Below, one piece after another: positions 1 through 7,848 of a stretch of 64,000 nucleotides of DNA. The stretch spans positions 5,587,001 through 5,651,000 of the forward strand of contig NZ_JAQFII010000001.1 of NCBI RefSeq assembly GCF_029504575.1, given 5' to 3'. The stretch comes from Streptomyces sp. SPB162 (GTDB lineage Bacteria; Actinomycetota; Actinomycetes; Streptomycetales; Streptomycetaceae). The notes below the pieces were generated by a model that was given only the letters and a program-made list of their open reading frames with translations, ran no database searches and was not told where the DNA came from. How positions within the stretch are numbered: position 1 is the first letter of the stretch; each line of letters begins with the position of its first letter. A program made the translations under genes and the position numbers.

Positions 1-246
1 ATCGCCCAGGACCGCGCCGCGGCCGTGGACGCGATGGAGAAGCTGCGCTTCGCCGCCGGCAACTTCTACATCAACGACAAGTCGACGGGTGCCGTCGTCG
101 GCCAGCAGCCGTTCGGCGGTGGCCGCGCCTCCGGTACGAACGACAAGGCGGGCTCCGCGTCCAACCTGATGCGCTGGACGTCCACCCGCTCCATCAAGGA
201 GACGCTCGTCCCGCCGACCGACTACCGGTACCCGCACCAGGGCTGA
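1..246 (+). CDS. pruA: L-glutamate gamma-semialdehyde (1-pyrroline-5-carboxylate) dehydrogenase, C-terminal part
   Basis: The reading frame is open from base 1, so the gene begins outside the window and only the last 81 codons are present. The motif QQPFGGGRASGTNDKAG, followed by the RWTSTRSIKE tail, is the C-terminal signature of the ALDH4 branch of aldehyde dehydrogenases. These oxidise glutamate semialdehyde to glutamate with NAD+ in proline catabolism. The catalytic Cys and the Rossmann core lie upstream of the window. A GC-rich hairpin follows 29 bases after the stop codon. Family assignment is secure; the rest of the protein cannot be checked. Confidence 0.93.
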   Translation: MAQDRAAAVDAMEKLRFAAGNFYINDKSTGAVVGQQPFGGGRASGTNDKAGSASNLMRWTSTRSIKETLVPPTDYRYPHQG

Positions 247-275
247 CCTGCCCCGTTGCGGCCCGGCCGCACACC

Positions 276-317
276 GCCGCCCCCGTACTCCGGTCCCCGT
301 CCGGATGCGGGGGCGGC
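276..317 (+). terminator. Probable terminator of pruA
   Basis: A perfect 10-bp stem GCCGCCCCCG (276-285) pairs with CGGGGGCGGC (308-317), and the loop contains a smaller CCGG/CCGG stem. There is no T run, as is common for Streptomyces terminators. Confidence 0.6.
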
Positions 318-540
318 CTGCGTCCGGGTGGTCTCCGTCTCAGATAGTAGGAAGTCCGAGTAACTGTGGAGACATAACCGCGGCGCTGGCCTAGCTTTGT
401 AGGAGCCGAACGAATCGCTCCACCAGCGATCGGCGGATGTGAACCGCGCCCTTCACGCAGGTAACCCCCTGCCGCGCATGTTCCCCGCCCCGTTCTGTGG
501 CGACCACCATCTCCTTGATCTTCCTTTGGAGCTGATCACC

Positions 541-636
541 ATGGACGAGACCGCACGCGAGAACGCGATGAAGGCACTGCAGCGCTCGCTCGACCGCCGG
601 GACAACGGCGGCAGCACCGGCCACGAGGCCCGCTAG
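541..636 (+). CDS. Small hypothetical protein, 31 aa, possibly truncated by a repeat element
   Basis: The frame MDETARENAMKALQRSLDRR... has an ATG nine bases after GGAG, a fair ribosome binding site, and codes a charged, probably helical peptide. Its stop codon TAG is made from T634 and the first two bases of a 25-bp repeat belonging to the MITE-like element that follows. The natural 3' end may therefore have been replaced. I do not recognise a family. The 294 bases between pruA and this ORF hold the pruA terminator and presumably a promoter; I see no other gene there. Confidence 0.4.
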   Translation: MDETARENAMKALQRSLDRRDNGGSTGHEAR

Positions 637-684
637 GCCGTGTCTGACACATCCCGCCCAGGCCGTGTCTGACACATCCCGCTT
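635..684 (+). repeat. Two tandem copies of a 25-bp repeat
   Basis: Copy 1 (635-659) and copy 2 (660-684) both begin AGGCCGTGTCTGACACAT and differ only in the last two bases. The same 18 bases occur inverted at 843-860. The second copy forms the left end of the MITE-like element; the first looks like a solo or duplicated end. Confidence 0.8.
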
Positions 685-862
685 GGCCCGGGACGTCTGG
701 CACGCGCGCTCTCCCCCAGCTACCGCTGGGAGGGGCCCCCAGTTGTCGGGCCCGCCCCGGTACGTCCAGTACAGGGGCGACCCTCCGCCGTGCGATCGCA
801 CGCACCAGACGCCCCGGGCCCGCCCTCCGGGCGGACGCCGGTATGTGTCAGACACGGCCTGG
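658..862. mobile_element. MITE-like element with 20-bp perfect terminal inverted repeats
   Basis: The left end CCAGGCCGTGTCTGACACAT (658-677) is the exact reverse complement of the right end (843-862). The 205-bp interior has no credible gene, but it contains a strong hairpin (CTCCCCCAGC...GCTGGGAGGG, about 710-733) and further subterminal inverted GTCTGG/CCAGAC motifs. This is the architecture of a non-autonomous transposon moved by a transposase encoded elsewhere. I do not see a clear target-site duplication, and I cannot name the parent IS family. Confidence 0.6.
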
Positions 863-939
863 CGCGGCGCAGCAGGCAGCTGAACGAAGCGCCGGACGGG
901 GCGGGGCCCGTCCGGCGCTCATCAGCCGTGGTTCAGCGC

Positions 940-1223
940 GCGCGCCGCGCCACCGTGCTGTGCCGGTTCTTCACTTCGCGCACCGCGCCACCGTGCTGTG
1001 TCGGTTCTTCACTTCGCGCACCGCGCCACCGTGCTGTGTCGGTTCTTCACTTCGCGCGCCGCGCCACCGTGCTGTGTCGGTTCTTCACTTCGCGCGCCGC
1101 GCCACCGTGCTGTGCCGGTTCTTCACTTCGCCCTTCGGGCTACCGTGCTGTGCCGGTTCTTCACTTCGCCCTTCGGGCTACCGTGCTGTGCCGGTTCTTC
1201 ACTTCGCCCTTCGGGCTACCGTG
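940..1223. repeat. 38-bp tandem repeat array, seven full copies plus a partial one
   Basis: Units start at 940, 978, 1016, 1054, 1092, 1130 and 1168, with an 18-base partial unit at 1206. Each unit has an 11-base mini-hairpin followed by a nearly constant (C/T)ACCGTGCTGTG(C/T)CGGTTCTTCACTTC. The hairpin is GCGCRCCGCGC in the first five copies and GCCCTTCGGGC in the last three, so its stem changes by compensation. The array overlaps the last codons and stop of the phosphatase gene on the minus strand: FTVARRAK is repeat-encoded. Confidence 0.9.
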
Positions 1224-2797
1224 AAGTGATCCACGCGCTCGCCCGTCTCCGCCAGCGCGGAGACCGTCAGCGTCGCCGTCCGTCCGGAGGACGCCGGCTC
1301 GACCTCGACCGCGATGAACGAGTAGCCCGTGTAGCGGACCCGCGACCAGGTGACGTTCTCGGTGACCTTGCCGCCGCCCTTGGCCGAGTGCCAGGTGGCG
1401 ACCGAGTCGACGTGGTGCTCGTGGCCCTCGTACGAGTCGGGCGCCGGGAAGTCGTAGAGGCTGCGGCCCGCGCCGCCGGCCGTCACGTAGACGACGCCGT
1501 CCCGCTCGGGGTGCACCGTGTCGCCGATGGCGACCGGCTTCGAGACCTTGCCGCCGCGGATCGCGTCGGTGCGCTCGTAGACGTGGTTGTGGCCGTTGAC
1601 GACCAGGTCGACCTGGTGCTTCTCGAAGAGCGGCACCCACTTCTCCTGCACACCGCCGTCGGAGGCGTGCGAGTTGGTGGTCGAGAAGGCGCAGTGGTGG
1701 AAGAAGACCACGATGAAGTCGATGCCGCGCTGCTTGCGCAGCTCGCCCAGGCGCTTGTCCAGCCACGCGGTCTGCTTGCCGCCGCTGATGTCGTAGTTGG
1801 CCGGGATCTCGTACGAGACGTCGTTCGCGTCGAGGGCCACGACGGCGGTGTTGCCGTAGACGAAGGAGTACGCCCCCGGCTGGTTCTTCGGGTCCGGGCC
1901 GTTGCCCGGCAGGCTCCAGCGGGCGTCCTGGCCGCCGTAGCCGTTGGGGGAGTACCAGGCCTCCATGTCGTGGTTGCCGGTCGTCACCATCCACGGGACG
2001 CGGGCCGCGACCGACTCGGTCTGGGCGAGGAACTGGTCCCAGGTCCGCGCGTCGTAGACGGACGAGTCGGACTGCTGGCCGGAACCGGCCGGGTCGGCGT
2101 AGCAGATGTCACCGGCGTGCAGGTGGAACGCCGGGTTCTGCGCCAGGATCAGGCTGTCGTTGGCGAGCGCGTGGTAACTGACGCCCTGGTCGCCGAACGC
2201 GGTGAACGTGAAGCGCTCACCCTTGTGCGCCGGCGCGGTGGTGAAGGTGCCGATGGTGCCGAAGGCCTGGCCCGAGGCCGGGTCGAAGCCCTCGTGGCCG
2301 ACGCCGTAGTAGTACGTGGTGCCGGGGTGCAGCCCGTCCAGCGCGGCGTGCAGGTAGTACTGGTCCACCGGCGGCAGCTTGCTGTTGAGCAGCTGCGGGG
2401 TGTGCAGCGCGCGGACCTCGGCCTGGATCTTGTGGCTGAGGGCCCAGGGCTTGAGGCCCACCCGGATGAAGGGCTTCCTGACGGCGAGCGGGACCTGCCA
2501 CGAGACCCGGAACTGGGTCTGGGGATCCGCGCCGAAGGCGAGGTGGCGGCCGAAGGGGGCGACGAGGGAGCCGCTGACGTGGTGCCCGGTCGCGGGCCTG
2601 CCCAGCAGGGTGGGGGAGGGCGAGGCGGCGTTCGCGGTGCCGCTCAGCAGCCCGGCGCCCGCCACCGCTCCGGCGGCGGCGACCGTGCCGCGGATGACTC
2701 CGCGGCGGGTCAGCCGGGAACGCAGGTATTCATGTTGTTCGGCCATGCTCATCCGGTCGGCGAGCTTGTCCGCGATACCCATACGTGGTGTGTCCAT
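1199..2797 (-). CDS. Secreted purple acid phosphatase-type metallophosphoesterase
   Basis: The 532-aa protein has an N-terminal Tat-type signal (SRLTRRGVIRG followed by an alanine-rich hydrophobic stretch) and then a fibronectin-like N-terminal region typical of purple acid phosphatases. The metal-binding motifs come in order: GDQG near residue 200, GDICYAD near 229, GNHD near 275, FFHHC near 367 and GHNHVYER near 402. It should hydrolyse phosphate esters outside the cell; the substrate is unknown. It is divergent from leuB. The start chosen (ATG, MDTPRMGIADK) is one of several possible and has no strong ribosome binding site. The 3' end runs into the 38-bp repeat array, so the final residues HFTVARRAK come from repeat sequence. 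Confidence 0.88.
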   Translation of the reverse strand: MDTPRMGIADKLADRMSMAEQHEYLRSRLTRRGVIRGTVAAAGAVAGAGLLSGTANAASPSPTLLGRPATGHHVSGSLVAPFGRHLAFGADPQTQFRVSWQVPLAVRKPFIRVGLKPWALSHKIQAEVRALHTPQLLNSKLPPVDQYYLHAALDGLHPGTTYYYGVGHEGFDPASGQAFGTIGTFTTAPAHKGERFTFTAFGDQGVSYHALANDSLILAQNPAFHLHAGDICYADPAGSGQQSDSSVYDARTWDQFLAQTESVAARVPWMVTTGNHDMEAWYSPNGYGGQDARWSLPGNGPDPKNQPGAYSFVYGNTAVVALDANDVSYEIPANYDISGGKQTAWLDKRLGELRKQRGIDFIVVFFHHCAFSTTNSHASDGGVQEKWVPLFEKHQVDLVVNGHNHVYERTDAIRGGKVSKPVAIGDTVHPERDGVVYVTAGGAGRSLYDFPAPDSYEGHEHHVDSVATWHSAKGGGKVTENVTWSRVRYTGYSFIAVEVEPASSGRTATLTVSALAETGERVDHFTVARRAK

Positions 2798-2869
2798 GTG
2801 GCGCAATCTCGCAGCACTGTTCGACTCGTAGTCGTACTGCGGGTGAACGGGCCATGGCCACCCTCCCAT

Positions 2870-2888
2870 GTGTCCGTCATGCGGACAC
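2870..2888. promoter_or_regulatory. Palindrome in the phosphatase-leuB divergent region
   Basis: GTGTCCG (2870-2876), five bases, then CGGACAC (2882-2888) form a perfect 7-bp inverted repeat 40 bases before the leuB start. A further GTGTC follows at 2892. It could be an operator for leuB or for the divergent phosphatase. The regulator is unknown; the IclR protein NdgR encoded at 46 kb is a candidate because relatives control leu genes. Confidence 0.45.
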
Positions 2889-2927
2889 CAAGTGTCATTC
2901 AATGGGACGCCGAGTAGGGTTTCCCGT

Positions 2928-3966
2928 ATGTCTCGCACCCTCAGCCTCGCAGTGATCCCCGGTGACGGAATCGGCCAGGAGGTCGTGGCCGAAGGCCTCA
3001 AGGTCCTGGCCGCCGTCCTCCCTTCGGACGTGAAGTTGGAGACGAAATCCTTCGATTTCGGAGCCAAGCGTTACCACGCGACGGGTGAGACGCTCACTGA
3101 GGACGACCTGACGCAGCTCAAGGAGCACGACGCGATCCTGCTCGGCGCGATCGGCGACCCGTCGGTGCCGTCCGGAGTGCTGGAGCGCGGCTTCCTGCTG
3201 AAGCTCCGCTTCGCCTTCGACCACCACGTCAACCTCCGCCCCAGCAAGCTCTTCCCCGGCGTGGCCACCCCGCTGGCCGGCAGCCCGGACATCGACTTCG
3301 TCGTGGTCCGCGAGGGCACCGAGGGTCCGTACACCGGCAACGGCGGCTCCATCAGGACGGGCACCCCGCACGAGGTGGCCACCGAGGTCAGCCTGAACAC
3401 CGCGTTCGGCATCGAGCGCGTGGTGCGTGACGCCTACGCCCGCGCCCAGGCCCGTCCGCGCAAGAAGCTCACGCTGGTCCACAAGAACAACGTGCTCGTG
3501 TACGCCGGCCACCTGTGGACGAACATCTTCAACAAGGTCGGCGAAGAGTTCCCTGACGTCACCACGGACTACCTGCATGTGGACGCGGCGACGATCTTCC
3601 TCGTCACCGACCCCGCGCGCTTCGACGTGATCGTCACCGACAACCTCTTCGGCGACATCATCACCGACCTCGCCGCCGCCGTATCCGGCGGCATCGGAGT
3701 CGCCGCCAGCGGCAACATCAACCCCGGCGGCGACTTCCCCTCGATGTTCGAGCCGGTGCACGGCTCCGCCCCGGACATCGCCGGCCAGAGCAAGGGCCGA
3801 CCCGACCGCGACGATCCTCTCCGTGGCCCTGCTGCTCCAGCACCTGGGCTACGCCGACGAGGCCGCCCGCGTCGAGAAGGCCGTGCACGCCGACCTCGCC
3901 GAGCGCTCCACCCCCCGCACCACCGTGCAGGTAGGCGACGCGCTGGCCGCACGAGTAGCCGGCTAG
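2928..3966 (+). pseudogene. leuB: 3-isopropylmalate dehydrogenase, interrupted by an apparent one-base frameshift
   Basis: From ATG 2928 (MSRTLSLAVIPGDGIGQEV) the frame gives a normal isocitrate/isopropylmalate dehydrogenase: the nucleotide-binding start, HHVNLRPSKLFPG, REGTEGPYTG, VHKNNVL and MFEPVHGSAPDIAGQ. After DIAGQ the expected continuation (K-ADPTATILSVALLLQHLG...) is found only in the next frame. The run AAGGGCC at 3792-3798 has one G more than AAGGCC requires. With that base removed the protein would be 345 aa and end at TAG 3964-3966, a normal length. LeuB oxidises and decarboxylates 3-isopropylmalate in leucine synthesis and would be needed in a prototroph, so a sequencing error in a G run is as likely as a real lesion. 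Confidence 0.88.
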
Positions 3967-4035
3967 CCCCCACCCCCTGGGCCTACGGCCCGGCCGGGTG
4001 CGACCATCAACCCCGGGCCGCACATTTATGCCTAT

Positions 4036-4068
4036 GGCCCCATCGCTGCGATAATCAGCGGTGGGGCC
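4036..4068 (+). promoter_or_regulatory. 13-bp hairpin between leuB and ilvE
   Basis: GGCCCCATCGCTG (4036-4048) pairs with CAGCGGTGGGGCC (4056-4068), with one G-T wobble and a 7-base loop. There is no T run. It lies 70 bases after the leuB stop and 84 bases before ilvE, so it may be the leuB terminator or part of the ilvE leader. Confidence 0.55.
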
Positions 4069-4152
4069 GCTGTGCGAGGGGAAACTCGGACGTCCAAGCA
4101 CTGGGACGGCGGGTGCGGTCCGCCATGACCTCACGGTGAAGGACACGCAGAC

Positions 4153-5238
4153 ATGACGACGCCCACGATCGAGCTCAAGCCTTCCTCGCACCCGCTGTCC
4201 GACGCGGAGCGCGAGGCGATCCTCGCCAAGCCCGGGTTCGGCCGCCACTTCACCGACAACATGGTGACGATCCGGTGGACCGAGGGCCGTGGCTGGCACG
4301 ACGCGCAGCTCGTGCCGTACGCCCCGCTCTCCATCGACCCGGCGAACATGACGCTGCACTACGCGCAGACGATCTTCGAGGGCCTGAAGGCGTACCGCCA
4401 GCCCGACGGCACGGTCGCCACCTTCCGTCCCGAGGCCAACGCCAAGCGCTTCCAGGACTCCGCGCGCCGCCTCGCCATGCCCGAACTGCCGATCGAGACG
4501 TTCATCGAGGCCGTCGACGCGATCGTCGGCCAGGACAAGGCATGGGTGCCCAGCGCGGGCGAGCAGTCGCTCTACCTGCGTCCCTTCATGTTCGCCACCG
4601 AGGTCGGGCTGGGCGTCAAGCCGGCCAACGAGTACCTCTTCATGGTGATCGCCTCGCCCGCCGGCGCGTACTTCGCCGGCGGCGTGAAGCCGGTCTCCGT
4701 CTGGCTCTCCGAGGAGTACGTGCGCGCCGCGCCCGGCGGCACCGGCGCCGCGAAGGCGGGCGGCAACTACGCCGCGTCCCTCGTCGCCCAGGCACAGGCC
4801 ATCGAGCACGGCTGCGACCAGGTCGTCTGGCTGGACGCGATCGAGCGCAGCTGGATCGAGGAGATGGGGGGCATGAACCTGTACTTCGTGTCCGGCAACA
4901 AAATCCTCACCCCCGCCCTCACCGGCTCGCTGCTCCCCGGCATCACCCGCGACTCGCTGCTGCGGATCGCCGCCGACCTGGGCTATGAGGTCAGCGAGGG
5001 TCGGATCTCCGTCGAGGACTGGAAGCGTGGCTGCGCCGACGGCTCCATCACCGAGGTCTTCGCGTGCGGCACCGCCGCCGTGATCACCCCCGTCGGCTCG
5101 GTCAAGTCGACCCGCGCCGACTGGACCGTCGCCGACGGCAACCCGGGCGAGGTGACGATGAAGCTGCGCGAAGCGCTGCTCGCCATCCAGACCGGCACCG
5201 CCCCCGACCCGCACGGCTGGATGCACCAGCTGGGCTGA
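4153..5238 (+). CDS. ilvE: Branched-chain amino acid aminotransferase
   Basis: The 361-aa protein is a fold-type IV PLP aminotransferase that interconverts leucine, isoleucine and valine with their 2-oxo acids using glutamate. The PLP lysine is K201 in GAAKAGGNYAASL. Other family signatures are LHYAQTIFEGLKAYR, LYLRPFMF, WLDAIERSWIEEMGGMN and EVFACGTAAVITPVG. The ATG follows GAAGGA at a normal distance. It sits between leuB and the urease-like operon and is closed by a strong hairpin, so it probably forms its own transcription unit. Confidence 0.95.
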   Translation: MTTPTIELKPSSHPLSDAEREAILAKPGFGRHFTDNMVTIRWTEGRGWHDAQLVPYAPLSIDPANMTLHYAQTIFEGLKAYRQPDGTVATFRPEANAKRFQDSARRLAMPELPIETFIEAVDAIVGQDKAWVPSAGEQSLYLRPFMFATEVGLGVKPANEYLFMVIASPAGAYFAGGVKPVSVWLSEEYVRAAPGGTGAAKAGGNYAASLVAQAQAIEHGCDQVVWLDAIERSWIEEMGGMNLYFVSGNKILTPALTGSLLPGITRDSLLRIAADLGYEVSEGRISVEDWKRGCADGSITEVFACGTAAVITPVGSVKSTRADWTVADGNPGEVTMKLREALLAIQTGTAPDPHGWMHQLG

Positions 5239-5262
5239 GGCCCGCGTCGATTTCTTCACCGA

Positions 5263-5304
5263 GCGCCCGCGTCCGGTTCCTTCCCAGGGACCGGACGCGG
5301 GCGC
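5263..5304 (+). terminator. Terminator of ilvE
   Basis: An 18-bp stem, GCGCCCGCGTCCGGTTCC with GGGACCGGACGCGGGCGC, closes a 6-base loop with one wobble pair; it starts 24 bases after the ilvE stop. Confidence 0.8.
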
Positions 5305-5331
5305 TTGTGCGTTCCCGGCGGTGGGCCTCTT

Positions 5332-5348
5332 TTAGAGCAGCGCTCGAA
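5332..5348. promoter_or_regulatory. Candidate TetR-type operator O1
   Basis: TTAGAGCAGCGCTCGAA has arms TTAGAG and CTCGAA separated by five bases. It matches O2 (5399-5415) at 14 of 17 positions. It lies upstream of the ureAB-ureC-aguA-tetR operon and is probably bound by the TetR protein encoded at the operon's end. Confidence 0.6.
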
Positions 5349-5398
5349 TATTGTCGAGCGCGAGCCGGTCATATCCTTTCCCTCTCAGGGTGTGGTTG

Positions 5399-5415
5399 TT
5401 AGAGTGGCGCTCTAA
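5399..5415. promoter_or_regulatory. Candidate TetR-type operator O2
   Basis: TTAGAGTGGCGCTCTAA is an inverted repeat with perfect 6-bp arms and a 5-base centre, 32 bases before the ureAB start. Together with O1, 67 bp upstream centre to centre, it suggests autoregulation of the operon by its own TetR gene. Confidence 0.65.
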
Positions 5416-5447
5416 TTCTCCTTGATCTCCACGCCGGGAGGCGCGCC

Positions 5448-6146
5448 GTGCGACTGACCCCGACCGAGCGGGACCGCCTGCTGCTCTTCGGTGCCGCCGA
5501 GCTGGCGCGGGCCCGCCGGGCGCGCGGCCTGCGGCTGAACGTGCCGGAGGCGACCGCGCTGATCGCCGACGCCGTCTGCGAGGCGGCCAGGGACGGCCGG
5601 CGGCTGGCCGAGGCCATCGCGGCGGGTCAGGCCGTCCTCGGGCCGGAGGACGTGCTGCCCGGAGTGGCCGACGTGGTCAGGGAGGTGCACGTCGAGGCGG
5701 TCTTCGACGACGGCTCCCGGCTGGCGGTCGTCACCGATCCGATCGGCGCCGGCCTCCTCGGCGACGGCGCCCCCGGCGCCGTACTGACCGGCCCGGCGGT
5801 CCCCGATCGGGCTCCGTCCGTGACGCTGACCGTGCACAACACCGCGACCGTGCCGGTCAGCGTCACCTCGCACTTCCACTTCTTCGAGGCCAACCCGCGG
5901 CTGGACTTCGACCGGTCCGCCGCGTACGGCATGCGGCTCGCCGTCCCGGCGGGGTCGTCGGTGCGCTTCGGGCCGGGGGAGTCCGCGCAGGTGGGCCTGG
6001 TGCCGATCGGCGGAGCCCGCGTCGCGATCGGATTCGCCGGGCTGGTGGACGGCCCGCTGGACGCGCCCGGCGCAGGCGCGGAGGCCCTGCGCAGAGCCGC
6101 CGCCTGCGGCTACCTCGGCGCCGGAAATCCCTCGGAGGGCTCATGA
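5448..6146 (+). CDS. ureAB: Fused urease gamma-beta subunit (UreA-UreB)
   Basis: The 232-aa protein joins a gamma subunit (about residues 1-100: LTPTERDRLLLFGAAELARARRARGL, LNVPEATALIADAVCEAARDG) to a beta subunit (about 120-232: VTLTVHNTATVPVSVTSHFHFFEANPRLDFDR). Such fusions are known in some bacteria. With UreC it would form the urease core complex that hydrolyses urea to ammonia and carbon dioxide in the cytoplasm. GTG 5448 follows GGGAGG at a good distance. The stop overlaps the ureC start (ATGA), so the two are translationally coupled. No ureD, E, F or G accessory genes follow, which is unusual for an active nickel urease. Confidence 0.92.
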   Translation: MRLTPTERDRLLLFGAAELARARRARGLRLNVPEATALIADAVCEAARDGRRLAEAIAAGQAVLGPEDVLPGVADVVREVHVEAVFDDGSRLAVVTDPIGAGLLGDGAPGAVLTGPAVPDRAPSVTLTVHNTATVPVSVTSHFHFFEANPRLDFDRSAAYGMRLAVPAGSSVRFGPGESAQVGLVPIGGARVAIGFAGLVDGPLDAPGAGAEALRRAAACGYLGAGNPSEGS

Positions 6147-7834
6147 CCGGGATCGATCCGCGCGAGTACGTGGCCGTCCACGGGCCCCGCGCCGGGGACC
6201 GGGTGCGGCTGGGCGACTCCGGGCTCGTCGTCCGCGTCGAGTCCGACGCGCAGCAGCCGGGCGACGAGTTCCTGGCGGGCTTCGGCAAGACCGCCCGCGA
6301 CGGGATGCACCTCAAGGCCGCCGCGGTCCGCGACACCTGTGACGTCGTGATCAGCAACGTCTTGGTGATCGACGCGGTGCTGGGCATCCGCAAGGTGTCC
6401 ATCGGTATCCGCGAGGGCCGGATCCACTCGATCGGCCGGGCGGGTAACCCGGACACCCTCGACGGGGTCGACGTCGTCGTCGGCACCGGCACGACCATCG
6501 TCTCCGGCGAGGGCCTGATCGCGACGGCCGGTTCCGTGGACACCCACGTCCACCTGCTCTCGCCCCGCATCATGGAGGCCTCGCTGGCCTCGGGCGTCAC
6601 CACGATCATCGGCCAGGAGTTCGGCCCGGTGTGGGGCGTCGGCGTCAACTCGCCCTGGGCGCTGCGGCACGCGTTCAACTCCTTCGACGCCTGGCCGGTC
6701 AACATCGGCTTCCTGGCCCGCGGCTCCTCCTCCGATCCCGCCCCGCTGGTCGAGGCGCTCGCCGAGGGCGGAGCCTCCGGCTTCAAGGTGCACGAGGACA
6801 TGGGTGCGCACACCCGCGCGCTGGACACCGCGCTGCGGGTCGCCGAGGAGCACGACGTCCAGGTGGCGCTGCACAGCGACGGGCTGAACGAGTGCCTGTC
6901 GGTGGAGGACACCCTGTCCGTCCTGGACGGGCGAACGATCCACGCCTTCCACATCGAGGGCTGCGGCGGCGGGCACGTGCCGAACGTCCTGAAGATGGCG
7001 GGCGTGCGGAACGTCATCGGCTCCTCCACCAACCCGACGCTGCCGTTCGGGCGGGACGCGGTCGCCGAGCACTACGGCATGATCGTTTCGGTCCACGACC
7101 TCAAGACCGACCTGCCCGGCGACGCGGCCATGGCCCGCGACCGGATCCGCGCCGGGACGATGGGTGCCGAGGACGTGCTGCACGACCTGGGTGCCATCGG
7201 CATCACCTCCTCGGACGCGCAAGGGATGGGGAGGGCGGGCGAGACCGTGCGCCGCACGTTCCAGATGGCCGGGAAGATGAAGGCCGAGCGGGGGCCGATG
7301 GAGGGCGACGGGCCCGCCGACGACAACGGGCGCGTGCTGCGCTACATCGCCAAGCTCACCATCAACCCGGCCATCGCCCACGGCCTCGCCCACGAGGTGG
7401 GCTCGCTCGAAATCGGCAAGCTCGCCGACATCGTGCTGTGGAAGCCGCAGTACTTCGGCGCCAAGCCGCAGATGGTCCTCAAGTCGGGCTTCCCCGCCTA
7501 CGGCGTCACCGGCGACCCGAACGCGGCCACCGACGACTGCGAACCCCTCGTCATCGGCCCGCTGTTCGGGGCGCACGGCGCGACCGCGGCCGACCTGTCC
7601 GTCGCCTTCGTCGCCCGCGCGGCGGCCGAGTCGGCGGACGACCGGATGCCGACCCGGCGCCGCCGGGTCGCGGTGCGCGGCACGCGCGGCATCGGACCCG
7701 CCGACCTGCGGTTCAACTCCCGCACCGGCCAAGTGGACGTGGACGGCGGCACCGGCCTGGTGACCCTCGACGGTGACCCGCTGCGCTCGGAACCCGCCGA
7801 CCGGGTCTCCCTCAACCGCCTGTACTTCTTGTGA
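6143..7834 (+). CDS. ureC: Urease alpha subunit (UreC) with a changed active-site flap
   Basis: The 563-aa amidohydrolase keeps the nickel ligands of urease: H135 and H137 (DTHVH), carbamylated K215 and H217 (FKVHED), H244 (ALHSD), H270 (AFHIEGCGGGH) and D358 (TSSDAQGMGR). In the mobile flap, where Klebsiella urease has MVCHHLDP, this protein reads IVSVHDLK. The flap His (H318) is kept, but the conserved Cys is Val317. It is coupled to ureAB by a 4-base overlap and is followed directly by agmatine deiminase. The missing flap Cys and the absence of local accessory genes leave open whether it is an ordinary urease. A second, complete urease cluster elsewhere in the genome could supply the nickel chaperones. 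Confidence 0.92.
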   Translation: MTGIDPREYVAVHGPRAGDRVRLGDSGLVVRVESDAQQPGDEFLAGFGKTARDGMHLKAAAVRDTCDVVISNVLVIDAVLGIRKVSIGIREGRIHSIGRAGNPDTLDGVDVVVGTGTTIVSGEGLIATAGSVDTHVHLLSPRIMEASLASGVTTIIGQEFGPVWGVGVNSPWALRHAFNSFDAWPVNIGFLARGSSSDPAPLVEALAEGGASGFKVHEDMGAHTRALDTALRVAEEHDVQVALHSDGLNECLSVEDTLSVLDGRTIHAFHIEGCGGGHVPNVLKMAGVRNVIGSSTNPTLPFGRDAVAEHYGMIVSVHDLKTDLPGDAAMARDRIRAGTMGAEDVLHDLGAIGITSSDAQGMGRAGETVRRTFQMAGKMKAERGPMEGDGPADDNGRVLRYIAKLTINPAIAHGLAHEVGSLEIGKLADIVLWKPQYFGAKPQMVLKSGFPAYGVTGDPNAATDDCEPLVIGPLFGAHGATAADLSVAFVARAAAESADDRMPTRRRRVAVRGTRGIGPADLRFNSRTGQVDVDGGTGLVTLDGDPLRSEPADRVSLNRLYFL

Positions 7835-7835
7835 C

Positions 7836-7840
7836 AAGGA
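7836..7840 (+). promoter_or_regulatory. Ribosome binding site that fixes the aguA start
   Basis: AAGGA lies 8 bases before ATG 7849. The earlier in-frame GTG at 7831 overlaps the ureC stop and has no such site. Confidence 0.6.
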
Positions 7841-7848
7841 CCCGACCC

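Noticed and set aside
940..1223. Tandem array as a CRISPR
   Set aside because: Units are directly adjacent with no unique spacers and no cas genes nearby.
998..2917. Long plus-strand ORF opposite the phosphatase gene
   Set aside because: It is an antisense frame in GC-rich DNA with Arg/Val/Gly-rich composition and no domain; the minus strand carries all phosphatase motifs.
3718..5259. 513-aa minus-strand ORF over ilvE
   Set aside because: Shadow of ilvE; composition is typical of antisense frames.
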